DNA of 61,246 bases from RGIG3159 sp034927685. Lineage in GTDB: Bacteria > Bacillota > Clostridia > Oscillospirales > Oscillospiraceae. This document shows, piece after piece, positions 13,940-23,470 of the stretch (positions within the stretch are counted from its first letter, which is position 1; each line of letters begins with the position of its first letter). The notes beneath the pieces were generated by a model. The model was not told the DNA's origin. It did no database searches and saw nothing but the letters and a program-made list of their open reading frames with translations. Location of the stretch: assembly GCA_034927685.1 (NCBI GenBank), contig JAYFPO010000015.1, forward strand, positions 1 through 61,246, read 5' to 3'. The translations under genes and the position numbers were made by a program.

Positions 13940-14634
13940 GCGGGCCGATTTTCCGAATCAAGCTCTACGAGGACGTGGCCAATCGCATCATGGAAGGCGT
14001 CCGCGGCGGAGAGTGGGAGGCGGGCGCGCGTCTGCCGACGGAGGCCCAGCTCGCGGAGCGGTTCGACGTCAGCCGCAGCACGATCCGCGAGGCGGTCAAA
14101 AGCCTGCAGATCGCGGGGATTCTGCGCTCACGGACCGGTTCCGGCACCTATGTGGCCGACCGCGCCCGCATGATGATCGAGACCCGGGAGCTGGCAGCGA
14201 TCATGGGCAACCCGGAGTACCTGAACGACCTGGTGGAGGCGCGCTATATTCTGGAGCCGCAGCTGGCCGCCATGGCAGCCGTGGCTGCGTCGCCGGAGGA
14301 AAAGCAGAGGCTGCTTTCCATCGTAAATCGGATGCGGGAGAAAAATGACCGTTTCGGTCTAATGACCCTCGGCTACCAGTTTCATAAGGAACTGGCGGAA
14401 ATGTCGCACAATCGGGTGCTCGTCGGCGTGTACCAGTCGGCGGACAGCCAAATGCGCGGAATGCGCGTGTTGGAATCTCTGACGCTGGAAATCTACCGGC
14501 AAGGTATCGAGGACCACCAGCGCATCGCTGACGCGGTACTGCGCGGCGATGCCGGAGAGGCAAAAAAGCAGATGCGGCGGCACCTTTTGCAGGATTACGC
14601 CGCCTATCTTCCCACCGCGGAGACACTGGACTGA
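13936..14634 (+). CDS. GntR-family regulator with FCD domain
   Basis: 232 residues; the ATG overlaps the previous stop (ATGA). The winged helix is in the first 75 residues: RLPTEAQLAERFDVSRSTIR, then AVKSLQIAGILRSRTGSGTYV. From about 95 an all-helical FCD ligand domain follows: DLVEARYILEPQLA, FHKELAEMSHNRVL and DHQRIADAVLRGDA, with the Asp/His residues that bind a metal in this family. It likely senses a small carboxylate or amino acid and controls the divergent 10355-13939 genes. The dyad at 12776-12791 is a possible site. It could also regulate the sugar operon that follows, although that operon has its own DeoR protein. Confidence 0.88.
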   Translation: MSGPIFRIKLYEDVANRIMEGVRGGEWEAGARLPTEAQLAERFDVSRSTIREAVKSLQIAGILRSRTGSGTYVADRARMMIETRELAAIMGNPEYLNDLVEARYILEPQLAAMAAVAASPEEKQRLLSIVNRMREKNDRFGLMTLGYQFHKELAEMSHNRVLVGVYQSADSQMRGMRVLESLTLEIYRQGIEDHQRIADAVLRGDAGEAKKQMRRHLLQDYAAYLPTAETLD

Positions 14635-14657
14635 GCAGGGCCGCGCCGTAATAGAAT

Positions 14658-14712
14658 AGAGCAAGCCACAGCCGGAGCACCTTCCGCGTCCCGGCCGTGG
14701 CTTGCTCTTTCT
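14658..14712 (+). terminator. Intrinsic terminator after the GntR gene
   Basis: AGAGCAAGCCACAGCCGG (14658-14675) pairs with CCGGCCGTGGCTTGCTCT (14691-14708), one mismatch, followed by TTCT. It separates the two operons. Confidence 0.8.
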
Positions 14713-14812
14713 GCGCGCGTCGGCAGGAAAAACCGGAATGAAGGTTTTTACTAAAAATTCAGGCAGGCATTTGTGCAATTAGCAGATTCATGACCGATTC
14801 AGTCATTTGTGA

Positions 14813-14841
14813 TTGACAAAGTGAAAAAACCGCGCTAAAGT
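14813..14841 (+). promoter_or_regulatory. Promoter of the carbohydrate operon
   Basis: TTGACA (14813-14818), a 17-nt spacer and TAAAGT (14836-14841). Just upstream, ATGAC (14790-14794) and GTCAT (14802-14806) form a short dyad that could be an operator, for instance for the DeoR protein at 23471. Confidence 0.75.
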
Positions 14842-14896
14842 GGAACCAAGAAACAGGGGCAGGTCTATGGGCCTGCACGCATCAGGAGCGAAGAAG

Positions 14897-16384
14897 ATGG
14901 AGAAACAATATCTGCTGGGAATCGACGTCGGCACGACCGGGACGAAGGCGCTGCTGTTCGACGCGGACGGCGCGCTGCTGGGCCGGGCCTACCGCGCCTA
15001 TGCGCTCTCCACGCCGCAGGTCGGCTACAGCGAGCAAAATGCCGAGGACTGGTGGAACGCGGTGACGGAAACGGTCCGCGAGGTCTGCGGCAGCCGGGAA
15101 CTTGGTTCCCATGTGGCGGCCATCTCGCTTTCACTCCAGGGCGGCACATTGGTGCCGGTGGACGCGGACGGCAGGCCGCTGCGGCCCGCCATTGTCTGGA
15201 ACGACGCGCGCTGCAAAGAGGAGCGGGAGGAATTTCTGCGGGAGTTCGGTTCCGCGTCCGGTATGTATGAAAAGACCGGCTGGCATCTGGCCGACAATCT
15301 GCCCGCGCTGGAAATTCGCTGGCTGCGGAAGCATGAGCCGGAAATTTTTGAAAAAACCGCCTTATTTTTATCCGTGCCGGACTACATCTCTCTGAAATTA
15401 ACCGGGATCGCCGCCGTGGACCTCTCCGACGTGGGGATCAACCAGCTCGGCGACATTCGCAGGGGCGCTTATGACGAGGAACTGCTCCGATTCGCCGGAA
15501 TCGGGGAGGAGAAGCTCCCGAAGATCGTCCGGTCCGGCGACGTGATCGGCCGTCTGACCGCCGAGGCCGCCCGAACCATGGGCCTTTCCACCGACTGTGT
15601 GCTGGTGGCCGGCGCACATGACCAGTATGCGGTGGCGCTGGGAGCCGGCGCCATCCGGGACGGCGACATTCTGATCGGCACGGGCACCTGCTGGGTCGTC
15701 ACCGCCATCGGCGGCGCGCCAGCCTTTGAAACCGGACTATCCCAGTCAGTTGCGGCAGTGCCCGGCAAGTGGGGGTCCATGTTGTCCCTGTCCTCCGGCG
15801 GTGTGTGCCTGGAGTGGCTGCGACGGAATCTGGCAATCGGCCCCGACGGCGCGCAGCTCTCCTACGAGGCGCTGAACCGCGAGGTTGCGGGGCGGAAGGC
15901 AGCGGAAGACGGACTCTTCTTTTATCCGTTCTCCGGTGAAGCCGCGCAGAGTAAAAGCTTTTCCAAAGCGTCCTTTATCGGCCTGGATTTATCCCACGAC
16001 CGTTTTGATATCGCCCGTGCCATCATGGAAGGGGTAGCGTTTCAGATCGTCTGGATGATGGAGTCATTCCGGACGAAGCCGTCCAAAGAGGGTCTGAAAC
16101 TCGCAGGAGGCGCTTCCAAGAGTGCACTCTGGTGCCAGATGGTGGCCGATATCGCCAATCTGCCGGTTCGAATTCCCGAGGTCGCCGATCTTGCCTGTGT
16201 CGGCGCGGCGATCCTGGCGGGAACCGGCTGTGGGATTTATGCAAGCGCCGGGGAAGGGGTGCGACGCCTGGCTGTCCGGGAACGTGTGCTGCAACCCGAT
16301 CCCGAACGCGCCGCGAAATACGGCGCGCTCCTGGCGGACTACAAGCAACACGCCGGAGAGCTCGGCACAGTTTATGGCCTGTAA
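14897..16384 (+). CDS. FGGY-family carbohydrate kinase (xylulokinase-like)
   Basis: 495 residues from the ATG at 14897, with AGGAG eight bases upstream. GIDVGTTGTKALLFDADG is the N-terminal ATP/phosphate loop of the actin-like FGGY fold. The second lobe has AGAHDQYAVALGAG and LKLAGGASKSALWCQMVAD, the C-terminal FGGY signature region. It phosphorylates a sugar, probably a ketose made by the isomerase at 20967. Xylulose is the commonest substrate in this branch, but the operon as a whole does not look like a xylose operon. First gene after the promoter at 14813; the binding-protein gene follows after 39 nt. Confidence 0.88.
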   Translation: MEKQYLLGIDVGTTGTKALLFDADGALLGRAYRAYALSTPQVGYSEQNAEDWWNAVTETVREVCGSRELGSHVAAISLSLQGGTLVPVDADGRPLRPAIVWNDARCKEEREEFLREFGSASGMYEKTGWHLADNLPALEIRWLRKHEPEIFEKTALFLSVPDYISLKLTGIAAVDLSDVGINQLGDIRRGAYDEELLRFAGIGEEKLPKIVRSGDVIGRLTAEAARTMGLSTDCVLVAGAHDQYAVALGAGAIRDGDILIGTGTCWVVTAIGGAPAFETGLSQSVAAVPGKWGSMLSLSSGGVCLEWLRRNLAIGPDGAQLSYEALNREVAGRKAAEDGLFFYPFSGEAAQSKSFSKASFIGLDLSHDRFDIARAIMEGVAFQIVWMMESFRTKPSKEGLKLAGGASKSALWCQMVADIANLPVRIPEVADLACVGAAILAGTGCGIYASAGEGVRRLAVRERVLQPDPERAAKYGALLADYKQHAGELGTVYGL

Positions 16385-16423
16385 AAAACCAAAAAACAGC
16401 TTTAAGGAGGAAATGACGAAATC

Positions 16424-17806
16424 ATGAAAAAAGTTATCGCAATGCTGCTTGCTCTGGTTATGGTCCTGGGCTTGGTGGCCTGCGGCTCTGGCACAGCGAG
16501 CACCGATACCACCGCCGCCGCAGCGACCAAGGCCGCCGAGACGACAGCCGCGGGTGAGACAAAGGCCGCCGAGGGGACCACTGCCGCCCAGGGCGAGCAC
16601 GAGAACGTCACCATTGAAGCCCATATCGTGCAGACCGACTGGTCCGACGCATGGGACGAGATGGAGTCCAGCTTCGAAGCGCAGTACCCCTGGATCAATG
16701 TGGAAGCCGTCGGTATCGGCGAAACCAACGCGGACTTCATTTCCGCCCGCGCCGCGGCCAACGACCTGCCCGACATCGTGCAGGTGGACAATGACACCAC
16801 ATGGCGGAAACTGACGGACGACGGCAAGGTCATGGACCTGTCCGGCCTTGATGTCTGCCAGTACGTTCCGCAGTCCTATCTGGATGCTTTCACTTACAAC
16901 GGCGTGCTCATGGGCATCACCCAGGGCGCCGCGTTCTCCTGCATGTACTACAACATGGATTTGCTGAGCCAGGCCGGCTGGGATAAGGTCCCCACCAACT
17001 GGGATGAGCTGATCCAGTGCTGCAAGGACGTAAAAGAAAAGACCGACGCCGCGCCTCTGACGATAGCCGGCGCCAAGACCACTACCATGTATTTCCTCAT
17101 GGAGCTGCTGATTGCCAACGTCTGCGGCGATGAGCTGGGCCAGGGCACCTATGAGCAGCAGATGAAGGACGGCAAGTTCGACTTTACCAAGTATCCCGAT
17201 CTGGCCGCCAAGCTGGAAGAGATCGCGCCTTACTTCCTGACCGGTTCCGCAACCATGACCGAGGATGACGTGACCGCCGCCATGACCGACGGCACCGCAG
17301 CCATGTGCATCGCCGGCAACTGGACCGCCGGTACTCTGTGCCCGGGCATTGCCGAGTGCACCGGCGACGAGAGCAAGGTCGCCGCTTCTCTGGTTCCCTT
17401 CAACGCGGAAGGCAAGCAGGTCTGGACTTCTGTATCTCCGGAAACCGCCTTTGGCATCACAGTAGACGAAAACCGCAGCGCCGACGAGCAGGAAGCCTGT
17501 GAGATCTTCTTCAACTGGGTATTCCAGCCTGAAAACTTTAAGCTGATTCAGAACGCCCGCGGCACGGTGCCTGTTCTGAGCAATATGACCGACGACCAGA
17601 TCAAACTGCCCGCCGCCATCGCCGCCATCGTGGGCGACATGAACGCGGCTCCGTTCGTCAGCATGGGCTTTAACCTCACCACCGCGGAATTCGACGATGC
17701 CGCCTGCACCGCGCTCCGCGATTTGATCACCAGCAACGGCACCGCCCAGGCCGCCATCGACACCATGTGGGCGACCGAGCAGACCTCCTACGCCAATAAG
17801 AAATAA
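16424..17806 (+). CDS. Carbohydrate ABC transporter substrate-binding lipoprotein
   Basis: 460 residues, AAGGAGG before the ATG. The signal peptide MKKVIAMLLALVMVLG ends in a lipobox LVAC with the lipidated Cys at 21. A low-complexity Ala/Thr linker follows, then the solute-binding fold of the CUT1 class: NDLPDIVQVDN, NGVLMGITQGAAFSCMYYN, and GWDKVPTNWDELIQ. It captures a sugar or oligosaccharide outside the cell and delivers it to the permeases encoded next. CUT1 binding proteins often take di- or oligosaccharides. No ATPase gene is in the operon, so a shared MsiK-type ATPase is likely encoded elsewhere. Confidence 0.92.
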   Translation: MKKVIAMLLALVMVLGLVACGSGTASTDTTAAAATKAAETTAAGETKAAEGTTAAQGEHENVTIEAHIVQTDWSDAWDEMESSFEAQYPWINVEAVGIGETNADFISARAAANDLPDIVQVDNDTTWRKLTDDGKVMDLSGLDVCQYVPQSYLDAFTYNGVLMGITQGAAFSCMYYNMDLLSQAGWDKVPTNWDELIQCCKDVKEKTDAAPLTIAGAKTTTMYFLMELLIANVCGDELGQGTYEQQMKDGKFDFTKYPDLAAKLEEIAPYFLTGSATMTEDDVTAAMTDGTAAMCIAGNWTAGTLCPGIAECTGDESKVAASLVPFNAEGKQVWTSVSPETAFGITVDENRSADEQEACEIFFNWVFQPENFKLIQNARGTVPVLSNMTDDQIKLPAAIAAIVGDMNAAPFVSMGFNLTTAEFDDAACTALRDLITSNGTAQAAIDTMWATEQTSYANKK

Positions 17807-17933
17807 GGAACTCCGGCGGTATTCTGACAAACCCACATATGCCCCAATGGAGGTGCCTGCCTTCCATTGGGGCATCCGAAAGCATCCCTGCATGTTCCGC
17901 ATGGGAACCAACCAAAAGGAAATGAGGTGCCCT

Positions 17934-18860
17934 ATGAAACAGCGTTCCATGGCGCGCAACGGCCAAAAGCACAGCAAGCTGGTCCGGGATAATACGTTGA
18001 CCGGCGTTTCATTCCTGCTGCCTTCCCTGATCCTTTGCGCAGTGTTTGTGATCTACCCGCTGATCAACGTCATTTATTACAGTTTTACGGACTGGGACGG
18101 CCTGAGCTCCACCAAGAACTTCATCGGACTGTACAACTACCTGCACCTGAACGAGGTGGAAGGCTTCGGAACCATGATGGCTGCGACCTTCACATTTGCC
18201 GCCGGCGTTACAATTCTGACAATTCTTACCGCCTTTCTGGCCGCTTTGGCACTGGACAAAAAAGGGAAGGGAAGAATGCCGCGCGGCATGATGCGGGCGC
18301 TGTGGTTTTTCCCGGCCCTGCTCTCCGGCGCGGTCGTCGGTATCCTGTGGCGGATTATGTATAACTACAATAACGGCGTCATCAATTCCATTTTAAAAAG
18401 CGTCGGTCTGCAGCCGGTCAACTGGCTCGAAACTGTGGGCGTGGCCAACATCGCCATCATCATCGGCGCGACGTGGATTCAGGTCGGCATGTGCGTGGTA
18501 ATTTTCATGGCCGGCCTGCAGAGTATCCCGCCGGAGCTTTATGAGGCCGCGGAGATCGACGGCGCGTCGCCCAGGCAGCGGCTCCGCCATATCACGATTC
18601 CGATGATGGCCTCTTCCATCACGATCAACGTGGTCACCACCACTATCGTGGCCTTCAAGGCCTATGAGCTGCCCTATCTGATTTCCAACGGCCAGCCCGG
18701 CTATACCACGCTGCTGCTGACGCAGCGGATTTACTTCTATGGCTTTACCGCCCGCGACTACGGTCGAGGCTCGGCGCTGTCGGTCGTATTGTTGGTCATC
18801 ATTGCGCTGATCTCCCTGATTCAGCTGGTTGTGCTGCGCAAGCGGGAGGAGATATTCTGA
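17934..18860 (+). CDS. Sugar ABC transporter permease (MalF/UgpA-like)
   Basis: 308 residues from the ATG at 17934 (GAGGTG upstream); the frame runs 29 codons further up without a good start. It has six membrane segments; VFVIYPLINVIYYSFTDWDG is the usual first-helix region of CUT1 permeases. ELYEAAEIDGASPRQRLRHI is the EAA loop that docks the ATPase. The second permease gene begins inside its stop codon. Together they make the membrane channel for the substrate held by the lipoprotein upstream. Confidence 0.92.
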   Translation: MKQRSMARNGQKHSKLVRDNTLTGVSFLLPSLILCAVFVIYPLINVIYYSFTDWDGLSSTKNFIGLYNYLHLNEVEGFGTMMAATFTFAAGVTILTILTAFLAALALDKKGKGRMPRGMMRALWFFPALLSGAVVGILWRIMYNYNNGVINSILKSVGLQPVNWLETVGVANIAIIIGATWIQVGMCVVIFMAGLQSIPPELYEAAEIDGASPRQRLRHITIPMMASSITINVVTTTIVAFKAYELPYLISNGQPGYTTLLLTQRIYFYGFTARDYGRGSALSVVLLVIIALISLIQLVVLRKREEIF

Positions 18861-19693
18861 TGGAACATCGACTGACGGGGAAAACCGTACTCAAGGAAGT
18901 GATTTTGATCGTCTGCACGCTGATTATGCTGCTGCCGATCTTCTATCTGGCGCTGGGCGCCTTCAAGGGCCGCACGGATATCGTCAAGCACCCGCTGCTC
19001 CTGACTGCCGAGATGTTCACCTGGAAAAACTTTCCCTACGCCATCAAAAAGATGAGCTACTGGAAGGCGCTGGGCAACACCGCCTTCATCACCGGCGTGT
19101 CGCTGGCGATTGTGGTGATCTGTTCTTCGCTGGCCGGCTTTGCCATCGCACGGCTCAGAGGCCGGATTTTCTCCACCTATTATAATCTGCTGGTCGCGCT
19201 GATGGTCATTCCGTTCATCGGCTGCCTGCTTCCCACCGTGATCCTCTCGGTCAACCTGCATACCTACAATACGCTGTGGGGATGTGTGCTGATCCAGAGC
19301 GCCTGGAACATTCCGTTTTCCACGTTCCTATACACCGGTTTCATGCGGGATCTCCCCAAGGAACTGGAGGAGGCGGCCTATATCGACGGCTGCACCACGT
19401 TCGCCGTCTATGGGAAAATTTTCCTGCCGCTGCTGGCGCCGGTTACCGCAACCTGCTGCATTTACGCGGGCGTCGGCATCTGGAACGACTATCTAGTGAG
19501 CAGCTCGCTGCTGAACAGTGCACTGACTCCGACGCTGATGGTCGGGATCAAATCCTTCTTCGGCCAGTATACCACCGAGTATGGCTACGCCTTCGCCGGT
19601 ATCATTCTGGCCAGCATTCCGATGGTCATCCTTTTCCTGTCCCTGCAAAAGTACTTTATTAAAGGCATCGCCGCCGGCGCGGTCAAGGGATAA
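18860..19693 (+). CDS. Sugar ABC transporter permease (MalG-like)
   Basis: 277 residues; the ATG overlaps the last base of the preceding stop. The hydrophobic N-terminus leads into LGNTAFITGVSLAIVVICSS, and ELEEAAYIDGCTTFAVYGKI is the EAA loop for ATPase contact. The C-terminus FIKGIAAGAVKG is the standard ending of MalG-type permeases. Partner of the permease at 17934. A 197-nt gap follows, with a short inverted repeat (CGCGCC / GGCGCG) at about 19837-19852 but no promoter that I can see. Confidence 0.92.
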   Translation: MEHRLTGKTVLKEVILIVCTLIMLLPIFYLALGAFKGRTDIVKHPLLLTAEMFTWKNFPYAIKKMSYWKALGNTAFITGVSLAIVVICSSLAGFAIARLRGRIFSTYYNLLVALMVIPFIGCLLPTVILSVNLHTYNTLWGCVLIQSAWNIPFSTFLYTGFMRDLPKELEEAAYIDGCTTFAVYGKIFLPLLAPVTATCCIYAGVGIWNDYLVSSSLLNSALTPTLMVGIKSFFGQYTTEYGYAFAGIILASIPMVILFLSLQKYFIKGIAAGAVKG

Positions 19694-19890
19694 GGCAGCG
19701 CCGCACAATTCCCGGCGGAGGCCTTACCTGCGCGCAATCATTTTTGTGGGGTCATCCAAGCGGCCGAAACATACGCGAAGTATTTCCCACGTATTTTGGG
19801 CCGGCCCGAATCAAAACCAACATCGCAGTTCCGCGCCTGGAATGGCGCGGGATTGCCTGAATCCGCAATTCAAAAAAGGAGATCGAACGT

Positions 19891-20952
19891 ATGGCACTCT
19901 TTGAAGTCACCGATTACGACAAACAGGTATACGAGGAAGAGCTTCGCGACTTCCTGCCGGACAAGCTGCTGGACGTCCATGCCCATGTCTGGCTGGACCG
20001 TCTGAACGGCGCACCCCGGCAGGCACCCGGCGAAATCAAGCGGACCGTGACTTGGCCGTCTATGGTGGCGCTGGACGATTCCATCGAGGATTTGCAGGAG
20101 ACCTATCGCCTGCTGTTCCCGGGGAAGGACGTCAAGGCCCTGATCTTCACGAGCGGCGGCATCAATGCGGACAACAACGCCTATGTCGCAGAGAGCGCAA
20201 AAAAAGCAGGCTTCCCGGCGCTCTATTACAGCCATCCGGAGGAGTCTGCCGACGAGGTGGAGGCAGAGATTCGCAAGGGCGGATTTCTGGGCCTCAAGTC
20301 CTATCTGGACCTCGCGCCCAAGTATCTGCCGGAGGCAGAGATCCGTATTTTCGATTTCTTCCCCAAACATCAGCTGAGGCGGCTGGACGAGATGGGCGCC
20401 ATCATGATGCTGCATATTCCGCGCAACGGTCGTTTGAAGGACCCAGTCAATCTGGCGCAGATTCTGGAGCTCAAGCAGGAATTCCCCAACATCCGCGTCA
20501 TCATTGCCCACATCGGCCGCGCCTATACGAAGGGCGACGTCGGCAATGCCTTTGAGATGCTGGACAAGGCGCCGGATCTGATGTATGATTTCTGCGCCAA
20601 CTGCTGCGAGTACGCCATCACAGAGCTGCTCCGCCACGCCGGTCCGAAGCATGTCATGTGGGGCAACGACATGCCGATTCTGCGGATGCGGACCCGCCGG
20701 ATTGAGGAAAACGGCACCTATATCAATCTGGTGCCTCCGGGACTGTACGGCGATCCCTCGCAGGACCGGCATCTGCGTGAGGTCAGTGAGGAAGAGGCCA
20801 AAACGATCACTTTCTTCGCCTATGAGGAGGCGCTTGCCTTCAAGCGCGCCTGCAAGACGCTGGGCCTGACCCGGCAGGACGTCGAGGACGTCACATACAA
20901 CAACGCCATGGGCCTGATCGATGGCGCACGGAAGTCCATTTATGGAATCTGA
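19891..20952 (+). CDS. Amidohydrolase_2-family metal-dependent hydrolase
   Basis: 353 residues with AAAAAAGGAG-type ribosome site upstream. LLDVHAHVWLD (His30, His32) is the N-terminal HxH metal pair of the TIM-barrel amidohydrolases. MMLHIPRNGR and VIIAHIGRAY supply further conserved His residues, and WGNDMPI the late Asp. Relatives include lactonases, decarboxylases and uronate-pathway enzymes. Given a sugar operon, a sugar-lactone hydrolase is a reasonable guess, but nothing in the sequence proves it. The isomerase gene follows after 14 nt. Confidence 0.82.
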   Translation: MALFEVTDYDKQVYEEELRDFLPDKLLDVHAHVWLDRLNGAPRQAPGEIKRTVTWPSMVALDDSIEDLQETYRLLFPGKDVKALIFTSGGINADNNAYVAESAKKAGFPALYYSHPEESADEVEAEIRKGGFLGLKSYLDLAPKYLPEAEIRIFDFFPKHQLRRLDEMGAIMMLHIPRNGRLKDPVNLAQILELKQEFPNIRVIIAHIGRAYTKGDVGNAFEMLDKAPDLMYDFCANCCEYAITELLRHAGPKHVMWGNDMPILRMRTRRIEENGTYINLVPPGLYGDPSQDRHLREVSEEEAKTITFFAYEEALAFKRACKTLGLTRQDVEDVTYNNAMGLIDGARKSIYGI

Positions 20953-20966
20953 TGGAGGGTGATCCG

Positions 20967-22361
20967 ATGAAAAAAATTAAGGTCGGCTATCTGCCGCTCT
21001 ATATTAAACTCTATGACGACAGCAACGCCCACTACCGCGACCCGATGGTCAACTATATGAACATGATGGTCGGTATGATCGAGAGCCAGGGCATCGAGGT
21101 GGTCATGGCCGACGAGGTCTGCCGGATCAAGGAAGAGTTTGACCGCGCGGCCAAAAAATTCAATGATGCGGATGTGGACGCCGTCATCACCCAGCATCTG
21201 GCCTATTCCCCGTCGCTGGAGTCCATCGGGGCGTTGCTGAGCCTGAAGGCCCCTATCGTCGTGTTTGACACGACGCCGGATTACGAGCTGCTGAAGGTCG
21301 CGAACTACGAGGGGAGAATCAGCGCCAACCACGGCATTCACGGCGTGCAGGATATGTGCAACCTGCTCAAGCGAAACGGGCGCAAGTACTACCTCTGCGT
21401 GGGTCACGCGCTGCACAGCGAGGTGGTCTCCGAGGTCGTCTCCATGTGCCGCGCCGCAGCGGCCGCCAAGGCGTTTCAGACCGCGAGAATCGGCTCCGTC
21501 GGCGGTTCCTTTACCGGCATGGGCGATTTCCTGATTTCCGACGAGCGCTACAAAAACGACATCGGCGCGGAGGTCAAGTATATGACCCCGGAGGTCGTCA
21601 AAACATATCTCGCCGAGGTCACCGGGGAGGAGATCGACGCCGAGATCAAGCGGGATGGCGAGAAATATACGGTCGAGGTCAAAGGAATGGCCGAGTACCG
21701 CGCCGTCGCGAAATCCGGCCTGGCCGTCCGCAAGTGGATGGAGGCGGAACACCTGACGGCCTGTACGGTCAACTTTCTGACGCTGGATATCTGCGGCCTG
21801 CCGAAGATGCCGTTCCCCGAGTGCTGCAAGATCATGGAGCGCGGGCAGGGCTATGCCGGCGAGGGCGATGTCCTGACGGCCGGTTTGGTCGGATCGCTTT
21901 TCCGCATCTACCCGAATACCTGCTTTACGGAGATGTTCTGCCCCGACTGGGAGAAAAATGTCATCCTGCTCTCCCATATGGGCGAGAGCAATCCCAATCT
22001 GGCGGAGTGGAAGCCCCTCATCACGGATATGGACTTCAACTATAATTCCTGCGGCAATACGGTCGGCATGTATACCTGCTACCGCCCCGGCAAGGTGGTG
22101 TTTGTCAATCTGGCGCCAATGGAGGACCACTTCCATCTGATTCTGACGGAGGCCGAGCTGCTGCGCGCGGGCCTGGAGCGCGGCGCTTACCGCGATTCCA
22201 CCCAGGGCTGGTTGAAGCCCTGCAAGCCGCTGCCGCAGTTCCTGAAGGAATTCTCGCTGGCGGGCGGTACCCACCACTCCGCGCTGGTCTATGACGGCAA
22301 CATCGAGGAAATCCGGGCCTTTGGCGAAATGATGGGCTTTGAGGTGATCGTCATCCAATAA
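20967..22361 (+). CDS. L-fucose/L-arabinose isomerase-family protein
   Basis: 464 residues from the ATG at 20967; GGAGGG lies nine bases upstream. The protein begins KKIKVGYLPLYIKLYDDSN and contains VITQHLAYSPSLES and NHGIHGVQDMCNLLKRNG, as in AraA/FucI relatives. Near the end LTEAELLRAGLERGAYRDS and AGGTHHSALVYDGN give the region with the metal-binding His residues. The expected reaction is aldose-ketose isomerisation with Mn2+. It would feed the FGGY kinase at 14897. The exact sugar is unknown; the family is broad and has many uncharacterised clades, and this one is only distantly like true fucose isomerase. Confidence 0.82.
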   Translation: MKKIKVGYLPLYIKLYDDSNAHYRDPMVNYMNMMVGMIESQGIEVVMADEVCRIKEEFDRAAKKFNDADVDAVITQHLAYSPSLESIGALLSLKAPIVVFDTTPDYELLKVANYEGRISANHGIHGVQDMCNLLKRNGRKYYLCVGHALHSEVVSEVVSMCRAAAAAKAFQTARIGSVGGSFTGMGDFLISDERYKNDIGAEVKYMTPEVVKTYLAEVTGEEIDAEIKRDGEKYTVEVKGMAEYRAVAKSGLAVRKWMEAEHLTACTVNFLTLDICGLPKMPFPECCKIMERGQGYAGEGDVLTAGLVGSLFRIYPNTCFTEMFCPDWEKNVILLSHMGESNPNLAEWKPLITDMDFNYNSCGNTVGMYTCYRPGKVVFVNLAPMEDHFHLILTEAELLRAGLERGAYRDSTQGWLKPCKPLPQFLKEFSLAGGTHHSALVYDGNIEEIRAFGEMMGFEVIVIQ

Positions 22362-22420
22362 ATGAGGCCCCGGGCCCGCGGAGCGTTCTCCGCCGGGCCG
22401 GGCGGCAAAGAGGATTGACT

Positions 22421-23434
22421 ATGAATGCAGAACTGCTGAAAAAACTGGGGAATATCGACCAGGTGGCCGGAATTCGCGAGGCGAGACTGCTGCGCGGCCG
22501 GGGAGAGGGCATCGAGGTCGCGGAGTTTTATAACGCCGCGGGCCTGCGCTTCAGCGTGGTGCCGGACCGCTGTATGGACCTGTTCGACTTTTCCTATCGC
22601 GGCGTTAATCTGTCCTTTCAGAGTAAAAACGGCCTGACTTCGCCGCAGGCATTTTCCCCTGCCGACGGGGAGTTTTCCGAGCAATGGCCCGGCGGCATGC
22701 TGGTCACCTGCGGCCTCGGCAACGTCGGCGGACATTCCGGCGGCGATGGCGTCTACCCGACGCACGGACGCATTTCCCACGTTCCCGCCAAAAATTTCGG
22801 CACGGAGACCCATTGGGAAGGGGACCGGTATGTGCTGCGCGCGACCGGCGAGGTACACCAGACCAAGCTGTATGGCCGCCACCTTTCGATCCGCCGCGTC
22901 ATTGAAACCGGGCTGTTTGACAAGACCGTTCGGATTCAGGATACCATTACCAACTTTGAGGCGGAGGAGGAGCCCTACATGCTCCTCTACCACTTCAACT
23001 TTGGCTACCCGCTGCTGCAGGCGGACAGCCGCGTCGCCGCGTCCAGGGCGGACGTCAGCCCCATGAATGAACTGTCTACGGACGCCGCTTACATGATGGA
23101 CCCCGTGGACGGCCGCGGCGAGGAGCTGTATTTTCGAACCAATTTGGGCGACAGGGCCTGCTGCGTGCTCTATAACGAGCGGCTGGAGCTGGGCGCGTAC
23201 GTCGCTTTTGACACGAAAAACCTCCCCAATTTTCTGCAATGGAAAAATATGAAATCCCACGACTATGTGCTGGCCATCGAGCCATGCAACACCTGTGGTC
23301 TCAACCGGCAGGAGGCACAGGAACAGGGAAAAATCGCGACGCTTCCCGCGTATTCCAGCATTGAAAACCGGCTGGAGCTGGGCGTGCTGGACGGACTTTC
23401 GGAGATTCGTGAATGGATTCGGAATCTGCAATAA
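22421..23434 (+). CDS. DUF4432 aldose-epimerase-like protein
   Basis: 337 residues from the ATG at 22421 (AGAGG upstream). The sequence reads as a galactose-mutarotase-like beta-sandwich: FSVVPDRCMDLFDFSYRG and LVTCGLGNVGGHS in the N-terminal half, PTHGRISHVPAK and LLYHFNFGYPLL in the centre, and AIEPCNTCGLNR near the end. His and Glu in these blocks correspond to the mutarotase active site. The DUF4432 family is linked to sugar catabolic operons, and some members are reported as isomerases or epimerases of unusual sugars. Here it probably interconverts anomers or epimers of the imported sugar before the isomerase acts. Confidence 0.82.
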   Translation: MNAELLKKLGNIDQVAGIREARLLRGRGEGIEVAEFYNAAGLRFSVVPDRCMDLFDFSYRGVNLSFQSKNGLTSPQAFSPADGEFSEQWPGGMLVTCGLGNVGGHSGGDGVYPTHGRISHVPAKNFGTETHWEGDRYVLRATGEVHQTKLYGRHLSIRRVIETGLFDKTVRIQDTITNFEAEEEPYMLLYHFNFGYPLLQADSRVAASRADVSPMNELSTDAAYMMDPVDGRGEELYFRTNLGDRACCVLYNERLELGAYVAFDTKNLPNFLQWKNMKSHDYVLAIEPCNTCGLNRQEAQEQGKIATLPAYSSIENRLELGVLDGLSEIREWIRNLQ

Positions 23435-23470
23435 ACGCGCGGAAGGGAACCGCGACAGGAGGATGGAGCT

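Noticed and set aside
16064..17977. 637-codon minus-strand frame opposite the sugar-binding protein
   Set aside because: Low-complexity Gly/His/Val-rich antisense translation with no motif; the lipoprotein on the plus strand is certain.
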